The notes beneath the pieces were generated by a model. The model did no database searches, was not told the DNA's origin, and saw only the letters and a program-made list of their open reading frames with translations. A DNA stretch of 64,000 nucleotides from Arthrobacter oryzae (GTDB lineage Bacteria; Actinomycetota; Actinomycetes; Actinomycetales; Micrococcaceae): assembly GCF_003634095.1 (NCBI RefSeq), contig NZ_RBIR01000001.1, positions 620,001-684,000 on the forward strand. Reading direction: 5' to 3'. The position numbers and the translations under genes are program-made. This document shows, piece after piece, positions 44,555 to 53,380 of this stretch; position 1 is the first letter of the stretch, and every line of letters begins with the position of its first letter.

Positions 44555-45327
44555 TGAACATTCCACACGTCAACCCGTCGGGCGCGGACTCCCCCGCAGC
44601 CCCGGCGCCGGGCCCGGATTCTGACGGGGCGCCCGCCGCCCCCGGGAGTCAGCCAGCCGTCGACGGCCGCGCCTCGCGCTGGCAGTCCCACCGCGAGGAA
44701 CGGCGGCGGGAGCTCATCAAGTCCGCCAGGAGGGCGGTACATGCCCTGGGCAGCGAGGCGTCGATGGAAGACATTGCCGCCGCCTCGGGTACTTCAAAGT
44801 CCGTGTTCTACCGCTACTTCGGCGACAAGGCCGGGCTCCAGCAGGCCGTGGGCGAGGTCGTCCTGAACCAGATGCAGCGCCGCATCCAGGAGGCCGCGCA
44901 GAGCGCCCAGACCCCGCGGGAAGGCCTGTTCGCCATGGTCTCGGCGTATCTCCAGATGGCCGAGACCAGCCCTAACGTCTACACGTTCGTCACGCGCCAT
45001 GCCCCTGGCGACGCAGAAGCCGCCGGCCCTGCGATCTCCACGGCCGGGGCACTCAGCCACTTCTTCGCCGCCATCAGCGACATGATCGCCAGGCCCATGC
45101 GCAGCCAGCTGGGCACCGGCGAGGACAAGGAAGCCGTGATCGGCTACTGGCCCAACGCGGCGATCGGCCTGGTGCGCAACGCCGGAGAACAGTGGCTCGC
45201 CAGCCCGCCCGGACCGGCCAAGCCGGACCAGGAGGCCATGGCCCGGCAGATCACGGACTGGCTCTGCTTCGGGATCGCCCCCGAGCTTCAGGCACCGGCA
45301 GACGCCATCGGCCAGGGCTTGCCTTAG
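44554..45327 (+). CDS. TetR family transcriptional regulator
   Basis: The 257-residue product starts at GTG 44554, immediately at the edge of the operator. The first 45 residues are Pro/Ala/Gly-rich and disordered. A helix-turn-helix follows at about 48-100 (ELIKSARRAVHALGSEASME, DIAAASGTSKSVFYRYFGDK). The ligand domain is all-helical. TACGCT lies 7 nt upstream of the GTG, so the transcript is probably leaderless and the protein represses itself and the divergent thiolase operon. An acyl-CoA ligand is likely from context. It precedes the acyl-CoA oxidase/dehydrogenase gene by 75 bases. Confidence 0.9.
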   Translation: MNIPHVNPSGADSPAAPAPGPDSDGAPAAPGSQPAVDGRASRWQSHREERRRELIKSARRAVHALGSEASMEDIAAASGTSKSVFYRYFGDKAGLQQAVGEVVLNQMQRRIQEAAQSAQTPREGLFAMVSAYLQMAETSPNVYTFVTRHAPGDAEAAGPAISTAGALSHFFAAISDMIARPMRSQLGTGEDKEAVIGYWPNAAIGLVRNAGEQWLASPPGPAKPDQEAMARQITDWLCFGIAPELQAPADAIGQGLP

Positions 45328-45402
45328 CAACGGCAGGCCGGCCCGCGCCCAAAGACTCAATTGTCAGCACTAAAGAATGTCAGAACCACAGAAGGAAACG
45401 AC

Positions 45403-47637
45403 ATGACTGAACTAGCCGACCGCACCACCGGTAAGGCTCCGCGCCGCGCCACAACGCCGGCCGCGGCTCCAGCAACGGGCCGCTCCGGCGCGCAGCCCGG
45501 CTCCCCCGAGGCGCCCGCCGTCGACGTCGCGGCCCTTGGCCAACAACTCCTCGGCAAGTGGGCCGATATCCGGCTGCAGTCCAGGGCCCTCGCCGGCAGC
45601 CCGGAACTGCACAAGATCGAGGGCCTGACCCACACCGAGCACCGCCAGCGCGCGTTCGGACAACTCAGGATTCTGGTGGACAACGGCGCCGTACACCGCG
45701 CATTCCCGCAGTCCCTGGGCGGTTCGGACGATCACGGCGGCAACGTGGCCGGCTTCCAGGAGCTGGTCATCGCGGACCCGTCGCTGCAGATCAAGGCCGG
45801 CGTCCAGTGGGGCCTGTTCGGTTCCGCGGTGAACCACCTCGGCACCGCCGAGCACCACCGGAAATGGCTGCCCGGCATCATGAGCCTGGACATCCCGGGC
45901 TGCTTCGCCATGACCGAAACCGGGCACGGCTCCGACGTGGCCAGCATTGCCACCACCGCCATTTACGATCCCGCGGCCGAGGAATTTGTGGTCCACACGC
46001 CGTTCCGGGCCGCGTGGAAGGACTACATCGGCAACGCCGCCTCCGACGGCCTGGCCGCCGTCGTGTTCGCCCAGCTCGTGACCAAGGGCGTCAACCACGG
46101 TGTGCATGCGTTCTACATGGACCTCCGGGACCCCGAGACCAAGGAATTCCTGCCCGGCATCGGCGGCGAGGACGACGGCGTCAAGGGCGGCCTGAACGGC
46201 ATCGACAACGGCCGGCTCCACTTCACGAACGTCCGGATCCCCCGCACCAACCTCCTGAACCGCTACGGCGACGTCGACCCCGAGGGCAACTACACGTCCC
46301 CCATCGCGAGCCCGGGCCGCCGCTTCTTCACGATGCTCGGCACGCTGGTCCAAGGCCGGGTGTCCCTCGACGGCGCCGCCGTGACGGCATCGAAACTGGC
46401 CCTGAAGACCGCCATCCAGTACGCCACCGAACGGCGGCAGTTCAATGCCTCCTCGCAGACGGATGAGGAAGTCCTGCTGGACTACCAGCGGCACCAGCGC
46501 CGGCTCTTCACCCGGCTGGCCACCACCTATGCCGCGAGCTTCGCCAGCGAGCAGCTGCTGCAGAAGTTCGACGACGTCTTCTCCGGCCGTCACGACACCG
46601 ACCAGGACCGCCAGGACCTTGAGACCCTGGCCGCGGCACTCAAGCCGTTGAGCACCTGGCACGCACTCGATACCCTGCAGGAATGCCGCGAGGCCTGCGG
46701 GGGCGCCGGATTCCTGATCGAGAACCGTTTCGCCTCGCTCCGGGCGGACCTCGACGTGTACGCCACTTTCGAGGGCGACAACACGGTCCTGCTGCAGCTG
46801 GTCGCCAAGCGCCTGCTGGCCGACTACGCCAAGGAATTCCGCACCGTGAACTTCGGCGTGCTGGCCCGCTACGTCGTGGGCCAGGCCACGGGTGTCGCGA
46901 TCCACCGCACCGGCCTGCGTGGCGTCGCCCAGTTCGTCGCGGACTCCGGGTCCGTGCAGAAGGCGGCCCTGGCGATCAAGGACGAGGCAAGCCAGCGGAC
47001 CCTGCTGACCGACCGCGTCCAGACAATGGTGGCCGAGGTGGCCACAGCCCTCAAGGGCGCGAACCGGCTCCCGCAACAGCAGGGCGCTGCCTTGTTCAAC
47101 GCCCACCAGCACGAGCTCATCGAGGCCGCCCAGGCCCACGCGGAGCTGCTGCAGTGGGAGGCCTTTACCGCTGCCCTCGCCAACGTGTCAGACCCGGGCA
47201 CGCACAAGGTCCTGACATGGCTGCGCGATCTGTTCGGCCTGTCCCTCATCGAGAAGAACCTGTCCTGGTACCTCATGAACGGCAGGCTGTCAATGCAGCG
47301 TGGACGCACCGTAGGCGAGTACATCAACCGCCTGCTGGTGAAGATCCGGCCCCACGCTATTGATCTGGTGGACGCCTTCGGTTACGGCCCGGAGCACCTC
47401 CGCGCCGAGATCGCCACCGGCGCCGAGAAAGTCCGCCAGGACGAGGCCCGCGACTACTTCCGGAAGCAACGGGCCAGCGGCCAGGCGCCCCTGGACGAAA
47501 AGATCCTGCTCGCCCGCACAGCCGGCGGCTCAAAGTCTCACGGGACGAAATCCCCCGGCGCAACGTCCGCTGCCAAGGCCGGCAGCGCAAAGGCCAACAG
47601 CACAAAGACCCGCGGAACCAAGACCCGCGGCGCCTGA
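45403..47637 (+). CDS. Acyl-CoA oxidase/dehydrogenase-like flavoprotein
   Basis: The 744-residue product is of the large ACOX-type. The flavin motif CFAMTETGHGSDVA is at about 180-190, RFFTMLGTLVQGRVSLDGAA follows, and CREACGGAGFLIENRF and DVYATFEGDNTVLLQLVAKRLL form the C-terminal domain signature typical of acyl-CoA oxidases. N- and C-terminal tails are low-complexity (Ala/Pro and Lys/Ser/Thr repeats, KTRGTKTRGA). It should catalyse the first step of fatty acid beta-oxidation. The ATG at 45403 has the ribosome site aaggaa. It is downstream of TetR on the same strand. Confidence 0.9.
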   Translation: MTELADRTTGKAPRRATTPAAAPATGRSGAQPGSPEAPAVDVAALGQQLLGKWADIRLQSRALAGSPELHKIEGLTHTEHRQRAFGQLRILVDNGAVHRAFPQSLGGSDDHGGNVAGFQELVIADPSLQIKAGVQWGLFGSAVNHLGTAEHHRKWLPGIMSLDIPGCFAMTETGHGSDVASIATTAIYDPAAEEFVVHTPFRAAWKDYIGNAASDGLAAVVFAQLVTKGVNHGVHAFYMDLRDPETKEFLPGIGGEDDGVKGGLNGIDNGRLHFTNVRIPRTNLLNRYGDVDPEGNYTSPIASPGRRFFTMLGTLVQGRVSLDGAAVTASKLALKTAIQYATERRQFNASSQTDEEVLLDYQRHQRRLFTRLATTYAASFASEQLLQKFDDVFSGRHDTDQDRQDLETLAAALKPLSTWHALDTLQECREACGGAGFLIENRFASLRADLDVYATFEGDNTVLLQLVAKRLLADYAKEFRTVNFGVLARYVVGQATGVAIHRTGLRGVAQFVADSGSVQKAALAIKDEASQRTLLTDRVQTMVAEVATALKGANRLPQQQGAALFNAHQHELIEAAQAHAELLQWEAFTAALANVSDPGTHKVLTWLRDLFGLSLIEKNLSWYLMNGRLSMQRGRTVGEYINRLLVKIRPHAIDLVDAFGYGPEHLRAEIATGAEKVRQDEARDYFRKQRASGQAPLDEKILLARTAGGSKSHGTKSPGATSAAKAGSAKANSTKTRGTKTRGA

Positions 47638-47649
47638 CCCGGCCGACCG

Positions 47650-47693
47650 ACGACGACGGCGCCGCCCCTCAACCGGGGCGGCGCCGTCGTCGT
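47650..47693. terminator. Perfect 19-bp hairpin between convergent genes
   Basis: Arms at 47650-47668 and 47675-47693 are perfectly complementary around the loop tcaacc. It lies 12 nt after the acyl-CoA oxidase stop and 19 nt before the glgA stop. It has no T tract. Confidence 0.85.
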
Positions 47694-47712
47694 ACTGCCG
47701 TTTGGACGCGGG

Positions 47713-48918
47713 TCAGGAGTCCTTGGAGAGCACCGAGCGGTAGACCTCGAGCGTGGTCTCCGTGATGGATTCCCAGGAGAAGTGCTCCTCGGCCCGTCGC
47801 CTGCCAGCTTCGCCCATGGCGCGCGCCCGGGCAGGATCGGACACCACTTCGATGAGGGCCTCGGCGAAGTCGGTGACGAACTTCTCCGGGTCCAGCGGGA
47901 TGCCGGTGCCGTCGGTGACCTGCTCGATCGGAACAAGCAGCCCGGTCTTGCCGTGCTCGACGACCTCCGGAATGCCGCCGGTGGCGCTGGCCACCACGGC
48001 CGCGCCGCACGCCATCGCCTCCAGGTTCACGATGCCGAGAGGCTCGTAAATGGACGGGCACGCGAACGCGGTGGCGTGGCTGAGCACCTGGATGACCTCG
48101 TTGCGGGGCAGCATCCGCTCGATCAGGATCACGCCGCTGCGCTGGCTCTGCAGCTCCTCAATCAGGCGTGCCGTCTCGGCTGCCAGTTCCGGCGTGTCCG
48201 CCGCACCCAGGCACAGCACCAGCTGCACGTCGGACGGAAGCTTGGCGGCGGCCCGCAACAGGTACGGCACGCCCTTCTGCCGGGTGTTCCGGCCCACGAA
48301 GACAACGCTGGGCCGCTCCGGATCGATTCCGAGCGGGCGGATGATGTCATCGCCCTCGTCCCGGTTCCACTGGCTGACATCGATGCCGTTGTGGACCACC
48401 TTGACCTTTGCCGGGTCAACGTCCGGATAACTGCGCAGGATGTCCTGCCGCATCCCTTCGGACACGGCGATGATGGCGGCGGCGGCCTCGTAGGCGGTCT
48501 TTTCCACCCAAGATGACACCGCGTATCCGCCACCGAGCTGCTCGGCCTTCCATGGCCGCAGCGGCTCCAGGCTGTGGGCGCTGAGCACATGCGGGATGCC
48601 GTGGAGCAGCGAGGCGATGTGTCCGGCCATGTTGGCATACCAGGTGTGGGAGTGGACCAAATCCGCGCCGGCGATATCCGGAACGATCCTCAGGTCCACC
48701 CCGAGGGTCTGGATTGCCGCGTTTGCTGAGCCCAGATCTTCGGGCACGGAATACGACGTGACGGTCGCTCCGTGATACCCGGGCTCGCGGGGCGCGCCGA
48801 AGGCACGCACCTGAAGATCCACGCGTTGGGCCAGCACCCTGCTGAGCTCGGCCACGTGGACCCCGGCGCCGCCGTAGATTTCCGGCGGGAATTCTTTGGT
48901 CACAATATCTATTCGCAC
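47713..48918 (-). CDS. glgA: Glycogen synthase / glycosyltransferase GlgA (GT4 type)
   Basis: The 401-residue product is the actinobacterial GT4-type GlgA. It opens with DIVTKEFPPEIYGGAGVHVAEL, has VFVGRNTRQKGVPYLLRAA at the linker between domains, and EPLGIVNLEAMACGAAVVAS as the donor-binding E-x7-E motif. It adds glucose from ADP-glucose to alpha-glucan, or forms maltose-1-phosphate as in mycobacterial GlgM-like enzymes. The GTG at 48918 is preceded by TACCTT with 7 nt spacing, which favours it over the TTG at 48927. It is divergent from glgC, the usual arrangement. Confidence 0.92.
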   Translation of the reverse strand: MRIDIVTKEFPPEIYGGAGVHVAELSRVLAQRVDLQVRAFGAPREPGYHGATVTSYSVPEDLGSANAAIQTLGVDLRIVPDIAGADLVHSHTWYANMAGHIASLLHGIPHVLSAHSLEPLRPWKAEQLGGGYAVSSWVEKTAYEAAAAIIAVSEGMRQDILRSYPDVDPAKVKVVHNGIDVSQWNRDEGDDIIRPLGIDPERPSVVFVGRNTRQKGVPYLLRAAAKLPSDVQLVLCLGAADTPELAAETARLIEELQSQRSGVILIERMLPRNEVIQVLSHATAFACPSIYEPLGIVNLEAMACGAAVVASATGGIPEVVEHGKTGLLVPIEQVTDGTGIPLDPEKFVTDFAEALIEVVSDPARARAMGEAGRRRAEEHFSWESITETTLEVYRSVLSKDS

Positions 48919-48925
48919 ATGCACC

Positions 48926-48931
48926 AAGGTA
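48926..48931 (-). promoter_or_regulatory. Candidate -10 TACCTT of glgA (leaderless)
   Basis: Minus-strand TACCTT is 7 nt before the GTG at 48918. Confidence 0.5.
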
Positions 48932-49020
48932 GTCGTTACGGTGGAACTGATCTAGTGTGAAGACGTTCGGGCATGCCGGACTGTATTGGGGAGTAACGAA
49001 GGCGTTCAGGAGCGATCACC

Positions 49021-50436
49021 ATGCCGCATCAAAAGAGAGTTTTGGCAATTGTCCTCGCAGGTGGCGAGGGAAACCGGCTCATGCCGTTGACGGCGGACCG
49101 GGCCAAGCCTGGTGTCCCGTTTGCCGGAAGCTACCGGCTTATAGACTTTGCCCTTTCAAATCTTGTGAATTCCCGCTATTTGCAAATCGTGGTGTTGACG
49201 CAATACAAGTCCCACAGCCTTGACCGGCACATTTCCGAAACGTGGCGCATGTCCACCCAGCTGGGCAACTATGTGGCCTCGGTCCCGGCCCAGCAGCGCG
49301 TCGGCAAGAGCTGGTTCCTGGGCAGCGCCAACGCCATCTACCAGTCCCTGAACCTCATCCATGACGCCAATCCCGACATCGTGGTCGTGGTCGGCGCAGA
49401 CCACGTCTACCGGATGGACTTCTCCCAGATGGTGGCGCAGCACGTCGCCAGCGGCGCCAAGGCCACGGTCGCCGCCGTCCGCCAGCCGCTGCACATGGCG
49501 GACCAGTTCGGCGTGATCGAAACCGACCCGGACAACCCGGACAAGATTGCCGCGTTCGTCGAGAAGCCCTCGTCCACACCAGGCCTGGCGGCCGACCCGA
49601 GCCAGTTCCTGGCCTCCATGGGCAACTACGTGTTCGACGCCGACGCCCTGATCGAAGCGCTCCACGTTGACGCCGAGCGCCTCGACACCAAGCACGACAT
49701 GGGCGGGGACATCATTCCCTACTTCGTCAACCAGGGCGAGGCCGGGGTCTACGACTTCACCCTCAACGACATCCCAGGCTCCACCGAACGTGACCGCACC
49801 TACTGGCGCGACGTCGGTACCATCGATTCGTTCTACGACGCCCACATGGACCTCATCTCCCCCGTGCCGGTGTTCAACCTCTACAACTCCGAGTGGCCGA
49901 TCTACACCCGCCAGACCATCTCCCCGCCGGCTAAGTTTGTCCGCGGCAAATCCAACACGGTGGGCACGGCCATGGACTCCATCGTCGCCAGCGGCGTCGT
50001 CGTCTCGGGAGGCATCGTGGAGGGCTCCGTGCTCTCCAACGACGTCTACGTCGGCACCTCGAGCCGGGTCCTGGACTCAGTCCTCATGGACAAGGTCAAT
50101 GTGGGCGAGGGCGCCGTGATCAAACGCGCCATCCTCGACAAGAACGTCAAGGTTCCTGCCGGGGCGGCAATCGGCCTCGACGCGGACATGGACCGCGCCC
50201 GCGGCTTCAAGGTCACCGAGTCGGGCATCACCGTCCTGTCCAAGGGCCAGATCGTGCCGGAACCCAGCGACGCCGAACGGGCCCTCTCCTCGGCCCACCT
50301 TCGCCTCTTGCCGGATGCCGTCCGCTCCGCCACCGAAAACTGGCCGGAATTGCGGGAGTCCGTGGACAAGGTCGCTGACGTTCAGGCCGCCGCCGTCGGT
50401 GCGGACGGCGCCACCAAGCGCTCTCCCACGGCGTAG
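49021..50436 (+). CDS. glgC: Glucose-1-phosphate adenylyltransferase GlgC
   Basis: GlgC makes ADP-glucose from glucose-1-phosphate and ATP, the committed step of glycogen synthesis. The 471-residue product has the nucleotidyltransferase domain with [20 protein letters not shown] (GGxGxRL-type loop and catalytic Lys region), [12 protein letters not shown] (metal Asp), FVEKP and [13 protein letters not shown] left-handed beta-helix C-terminal domain runs from about 310 ([16 protein letters not shown]). The last 60 residues form an atypical charged tail. ATG 49021 has the ribosome site caggag. It is divergent from glgA. Confidence 0.95.
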   Translation: MPHQKRVLAIVLAGGEGNRLMPLTADRAKPGVPFAGSYRLIDFALSNLVNSRYLQIVVLTQYKSHSLDRHISETWRMSTQLGNYVASVPAQQRVGKSWFLGSANAIYQSLNLIHDANPDIVVVVGADHVYRMDFSQMVAQHVASGAKATVAAVRQPLHMADQFGVIETDPDNPDKIAAFVEKPSSTPGLAADPSQFLASMGNYVFDADALIEALHVDAERLDTKHDMGGDIIPYFVNQGEAGVYDFTLNDIPGSTERDRTYWRDVGTIDSFYDAHMDLISPVPVFNLYNSEWPIYTRQTISPPAKFVRGKSNTVGTAMDSIVASGVVVSGGIVEGSVLSNDVYVGTSSRVLDSVLMDKVNVGEGAVIKRAILDKNVKVPAGAAIGLDADMDRARGFKVTESGITVLSKGQIVPEPSDAERALSSAHLRLLPDAVRSATENWPELRESVDKVADVQAAAVGADGATKRSPTA

Positions 50437-50439
50437 TCC

Positions 50440-50479
50440 TGCGGGAGCCCGGCGCCGGCGTCGGACCGGGCTCCCCGCA
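50440..50479 (+). terminator. GC hairpin after glgC
   Basis: tgcgggagcccgg (50440-50452) pairs with ccgggctccccgca (50466-50479) with one bulged base, 3 nt after the glgC stop. The promoter of the SDR gene follows at once. Confidence 0.7.
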
Positions 50480-50484
50480 GCCTG

Positions 50485-50490
50485 TAAAAT
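50485..50490 (+). promoter_or_regulatory. Candidate -10 TAAAAT of SDR gene (leaderless)
   Basis: TAAAAT, the closest to consensus in the window, is 7 nt before the ATG at 50498. Confidence 0.6.
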
Positions 50491-50497
50491 TGGGGCA

Positions 50498-52006
50498 ATG
50501 AGCTCCCCTGATCTTTCTTCCGGTCTTCCCTCTGCCGAGTTTGGCCTGGCCGGTCCCGGCGGTGCCGAGCTGACGGCGGAAGAGATCCAGGCTTGCCTCA
50601 AGGTCCTGAACACCATCCACGCGTACGACGAGGAACACCCGGACTACGTCTCTGTCCGCCGTGCCACCGGGAAGATGTTCAAGGCCGTCAAGCGGCACCG
50701 CCGGGTCAGCAAGCGCGACGAAATCGCGGAAGCGGACCGCGCAGTGATTGCACAGACCGCGACGGCGGCCCCGGACCGGATTGATGACGAGACGCGCGGC
50801 AACAAGCTTGCCCCGTCCGCGACCGGAGAGATCGCCGGACACCTCCTTAAGTCCCGCCCGTGTTACATCTGCAAGCAGCATTACACGCAGGTGGACGCCT
50901 TCTATCACCAGCTGTGCCCCGAGTGCGCCTTGTTCAGCCACAGCAAGCGGGACGCCCGCACCGATCTGACCGGTCGTAGGGCACTGCTGACGGGCGGCCG
51001 GGCGAAGATCGGCATGTATATCGCGCTCCGGCTCCTCCGGGACGGCGCCCACACCACGATCACCACCCGGTTCCCCAAGGACGCCGCCCGACGCTTCGCC
51101 GCCATGGAGGACAGCGCCGACTGGCTGCACCGGCTTCGGATCGTCGGGATCGACCTTCGCGACCCGTCCCAGGTGATGGCCCTGACCGATTCCCTCGACG
51201 CCGCAGGGCCGCTGGACATCATCATCAACAACGCGGCCCAGACGGTGCGTCGCTCCGGCAACGCCTACAAGCCCCTGGTCGACGCCGAGGACGAACCGTT
51301 GCCCGCCGCTCTCGAGGCCGCCAACGGAGGCCCCGAGCTTGTCACCTTCGGCCACGCCCATGACAAGCACCCGCTGGCCCTTGCCAGCACCGTGCTCGAA
51401 CATCCCGTGCTCGCCGGGGACGCCATCACGTCCCTGGCCCTGTCCACGGGGTCGGCCTCCCTGGAGCGCATCGCGTCGGGTACCGCGATCGACGCCGGCG
51501 GGCTGGTGCCGGACCTCGCCACGATCAACAGCTGGACCCAGGTGGTGGACGAGGTGGATCCGCTGGAGATGCTTGAAGTGCAGCTGTGCAACGTGACGGC
51601 TCCGTTCCTGCTGGTGAGCCGGCTGCGTGGAGCCATGAAGCGCTCAACCGCGCGGCGGAAGTACATCGTCAACGTCAGCGCCATGGAGGGCCAGTTCTCC
51701 CGGGCGTACAAGGGCCCCGGGCACCCGCACACGAACATGGCCAAGGCGGCCCTGAACATGATGACGAGGACCAGCGCCCAAGAGATGCTCGACGCCGACG
51801 GCATCCTCATGACGGCCGTCGACACCGGCTGGATCACCGATGAGCGCCCGCACTACACCAAGGTCCGGCTCATGGAAGAGGGCTTCCACGCCCCCCTGGA
51901 CCTGGTGGACGGCGCGGCCCGCGTATATGACCCGATTGTGATGGGTGAGGCCGGCGAGGACCAGTACGGCGTCTTCCTGAAGGATTACAAGCCCAGCCCG
52001 TGGTGA
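50498..52006 (+). CDS. Short-chain dehydrogenase-like protein with N-terminal zinc finger
   Basis: The 502-residue product combines a helical N-terminal region (25-90), a four-Cys zinc finger (Cys122, Cys125, Cys140, Cys143: CYIC and CPEC) and an SDR Rossmann domain with LTGGRAKIG (164-172) and INNAAQTV. The catalytic region is altered: Ser394 and Lys416 are present, but the residue four before the Lys, normally Tyr, is Thr412 (HTNMAK). It may therefore not be a standard oxidoreductase. A large insertion (255-345) follows the NNA motif. The function is unknown. It lies between glgC and the stress genes with its own promoter. Confidence 0.87.
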   Translation: MSSPDLSSGLPSAEFGLAGPGGAELTAEEIQACLKVLNTIHAYDEEHPDYVSVRRATGKMFKAVKRHRRVSKRDEIAEADRAVIAQTATAAPDRIDDETRGNKLAPSATGEIAGHLLKSRPCYICKQHYTQVDAFYHQLCPECALFSHSKRDARTDLTGRRALLTGGRAKIGMYIALRLLRDGAHTTITTRFPKDAARRFAAMEDSADWLHRLRIVGIDLRDPSQVMALTDSLDAAGPLDIIINNAAQTVRRSGNAYKPLVDAEDEPLPAALEAANGGPELVTFGHAHDKHPLALASTVLEHPVLAGDAITSLALSTGSASLERIASGTAIDAGGLVPDLATINSWTQVVDEVDPLEMLEVQLCNVTAPFLLVSRLRGAMKRSTARRKYIVNVSAMEGQFSRAYKGPGHPHTNMAKAALNMMTRTSAQEMLDADGILMTAVDTGWITDERPHYTKVRLMEEGFHAPLDLVDGAARVYDPIVMGEAGEDQYGVFLKDYKPSPW

Positions 52007-52055
52007 CAGGTCCGCCGGCCCGGACCGGACCCTGCGGCGCTTAGATTCACGCTGG

Positions 52056-52069
52056 GGGCCTTATGGCCC
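52056..52069. promoter_or_regulatory. DevR/DosR-type box upstream of first PPOX gene
   Basis: GGGCCTTATGGCCC is a perfect palindrome (5-bp arms, ttat spacer). It is centred 30.5 nt before the -10 TATTGT and 44.5 nt before the ATG. Confidence 0.68.
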
Positions 52070-52092
52070 TGACCGGGGCGCGGGCCGATATG

Positions 52093-52098
52093 TATTGT
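52093..52098 (+). promoter_or_regulatory. Candidate -10 TATTGT of first PPOX gene
   Basis: TATTGT lies 8 nt before the ATG at 52107, with no ribosome site. Confidence 0.55.
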
Positions 52099-52106
52099 CT
52101 CTCTTC

Positions 52107-52571
52107 ATGGATACAACGCCCGCACCGGATTACTCGCTCACCATGGACCAGTGCTGGGTCCTGCTCGATACCGAAACGGTGGGGCGGGTCGCGCTGATCG
52201 TGGACGGCCATCCGGAGATTTTCCCGGTGAATTTTGTTCTGGAGCGCCGCGCCATTGTCTTCCGCACCGCCGGAGGCACGAAGCTGTGGGGCGCCATCAC
52301 GGCCAAGCCGGTGGCATTTGAGATCGACGGCTATGACGCCCACGACGAGACTGCGTGGAGCGTCATGGCCCGCGGCGAAGCCGAGCTCATCGAGACCCAG
52401 GCCGAGAAGGATGCGGTAGATGCCCTGTTGCTGGAGCCCTGGCAACCGGGCGAGAAGGCCTACTACGTGCGAGTGGCTCCCAAGGCGCTGACCGGGCGGC
52501 GCTTCAAGGTCAACAGGCCCGATCTGTGGACCACGCGGCTCTCGGATCCGCGCCGTTCCAGGTTCGAATAG
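52107..52571 (+). CDS. Pyridoxamine 5'-phosphate oxidase-fold (PPOX) flavin/F420-binding family protein
   Basis: The 154-residue product is a split beta-barrel protein. It shows VGRVALIVDGHPEIFPVNFVL, IVFRTAGGTKLWGA and ALTGRRFKV, which place the flavin phosphate. It is a paralogue of the protein at 56091-56588 (shared HPxIFPxN, VFRTxxGTKL and TGRRFKV). Members bind FMN or F420, or neither, and reduce unknown substrates. The DevR-type box, the DevRS genes and the USP gene nearby suggest a role under oxygen limitation. The C-terminal codons and stop lie inside a 16-bp tandem repeat region. Confidence 0.86.
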   Translation: MDTTPAPDYSLTMDQCWVLLDTETVGRVALIVDGHPEIFPVNFVLERRAIVFRTAGGTKLWGAITAKPVAFEIDGYDAHDETAWSVMARGEAELIETQAEKDAVDALLLEPWQPGEKAYYVRVAPKALTGRRFKVNRPDLWTTRLSDPRRSRFE

Positions 52572-52655
52572 CATTCAGGTTCGAACAACGCAGGTCGGAA
52601 CAACGCTCACGTTCGGAAAACTCCAAGTTCGGAAAACGCCAAGTTCGGAAAGCGA
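52559..52655. repeat. 15-17-bp imperfect tandem repeats across a stop codon
   Basis: Six units built on ca(g/a/c)gttcgaa: caggttcgaatagcatt, caggttcgaacaacg, caggtcggaacaacgct, cacgttcggaaaactc, caagttcggaaaacgc, caagttcggaaagcga. The stop codon of the PPOX gene is in the first unit. Confidence 0.88.
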
Positions 52656-52668
52656 AGGGCCTCCGCCC

Positions 52669-53112
52669 TCACTTCGTTTCGGGCGTGTGGACCACCAGCA
52701 CCGGGCAATGCGCATGCGCCACACAGGCGGAACTGACTGAACCCAGAAGCAGACCGCCGAACCCGCCGCGCCCGCGGCGGCCCAGCACCAGCATGTCCGC
52801 CGATTTGCTCTCCTCGATGAGCACATGACGGGGATGACCCTGAACGAGCCTGGCCTCCACGTTGCCGGGGGTCTCCGGCCCGAAGGCCTTCGCTACGGCT
52901 TCGGCCAGGATTTCTCCGGCCCGGACGTCGAAGTCGTCGATGCCGACGGCGACGTAGCCGTCGTACACCGGCGGATAGTCCCAGCAGGCCAGGGCGACGA
53001 CGTGGGCTGACAACGGCACGGCGAGGCCCTGCGCGTGCCGGAGCGCTTCTACCGAAGCGTCCGAACCGTCCACGCCTACCACGATCGTGCGGACGTCCCT
53101 GACTTCGTTCAT
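52669..53112 (-). CDS. Universal stress protein (UspA family)
   Basis: The 147-residue product has VVGVDGSDAS at residues 11-20 and the ATP-binding signature GRRGRGGFGGLLLGSVSSAC (about 111-130), so it is an ATP-binding UspA. Such proteins promote survival during growth arrest or hypoxia. In mycobacteria several are in the DosR regulon (family knowledge). The ATG at 53112 has the ribosome site agggg. A degenerate DevR-type box lies at 53198-53211, 30.5 nt before a poor -10 AATCAT (53169-53174). It is convergent with the PPOX gene. Confidence 0.93.
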   Translation of the reverse strand: MNEVRDVRTIVVGVDGSDASVEALRHAQGLAVPLSAHVVALACWDYPPVYDGYVAVGIDDFDVRAGEILAEAVAKAFGPETPGNVEARLVQGHPRHVLIEESKSADMLVLGRRGRGGFGGLLLGSVSSACVAHAHCPVLVVHTPETK

Positions 53113-53197
53113 CGGTGACCCCTAATCTCGTACCGGCCGGGCGGCATGCCCGGAATGGCGCCGCTCCCATGATTTCGCCCGGGCAGCCAGGCGCCTA

Positions 53198-53211
53198 GGG
53201 CCAAAAGGCAT
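53198..53211. promoter_or_regulatory. Degenerate DevR-type box upstream of USP gene
   Basis: On the USP strand the 14-mer is ATGCCTTTTGGCCC: the right half-site GGCCC is intact and the left half keeps GCC only in part. It lies in the divergent USP/DevR gap. Confidence 0.4.
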
Positions 53212-53380
53212 GCAATAATTTGGCTGACGGGGAGCTGATCTCCCGCCGGCCGGTCAACCGCGGGCTGTCCGCTGGGCACAATGACCCTTGTCCGCGGCTC
53301 CGCAGTGCACAAGAATGGCAGAGGCTGGGGAACTAGACGAACCATCGAATCAACGGTCTGAGCGACCGGACAGGAGAACC

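Noticed and set aside
45412..47139. 575-codon minus-strand frame across the acyl-CoA oxidase gene
   Set aside because: Shadow of a gene with clear flavoprotein motifs.
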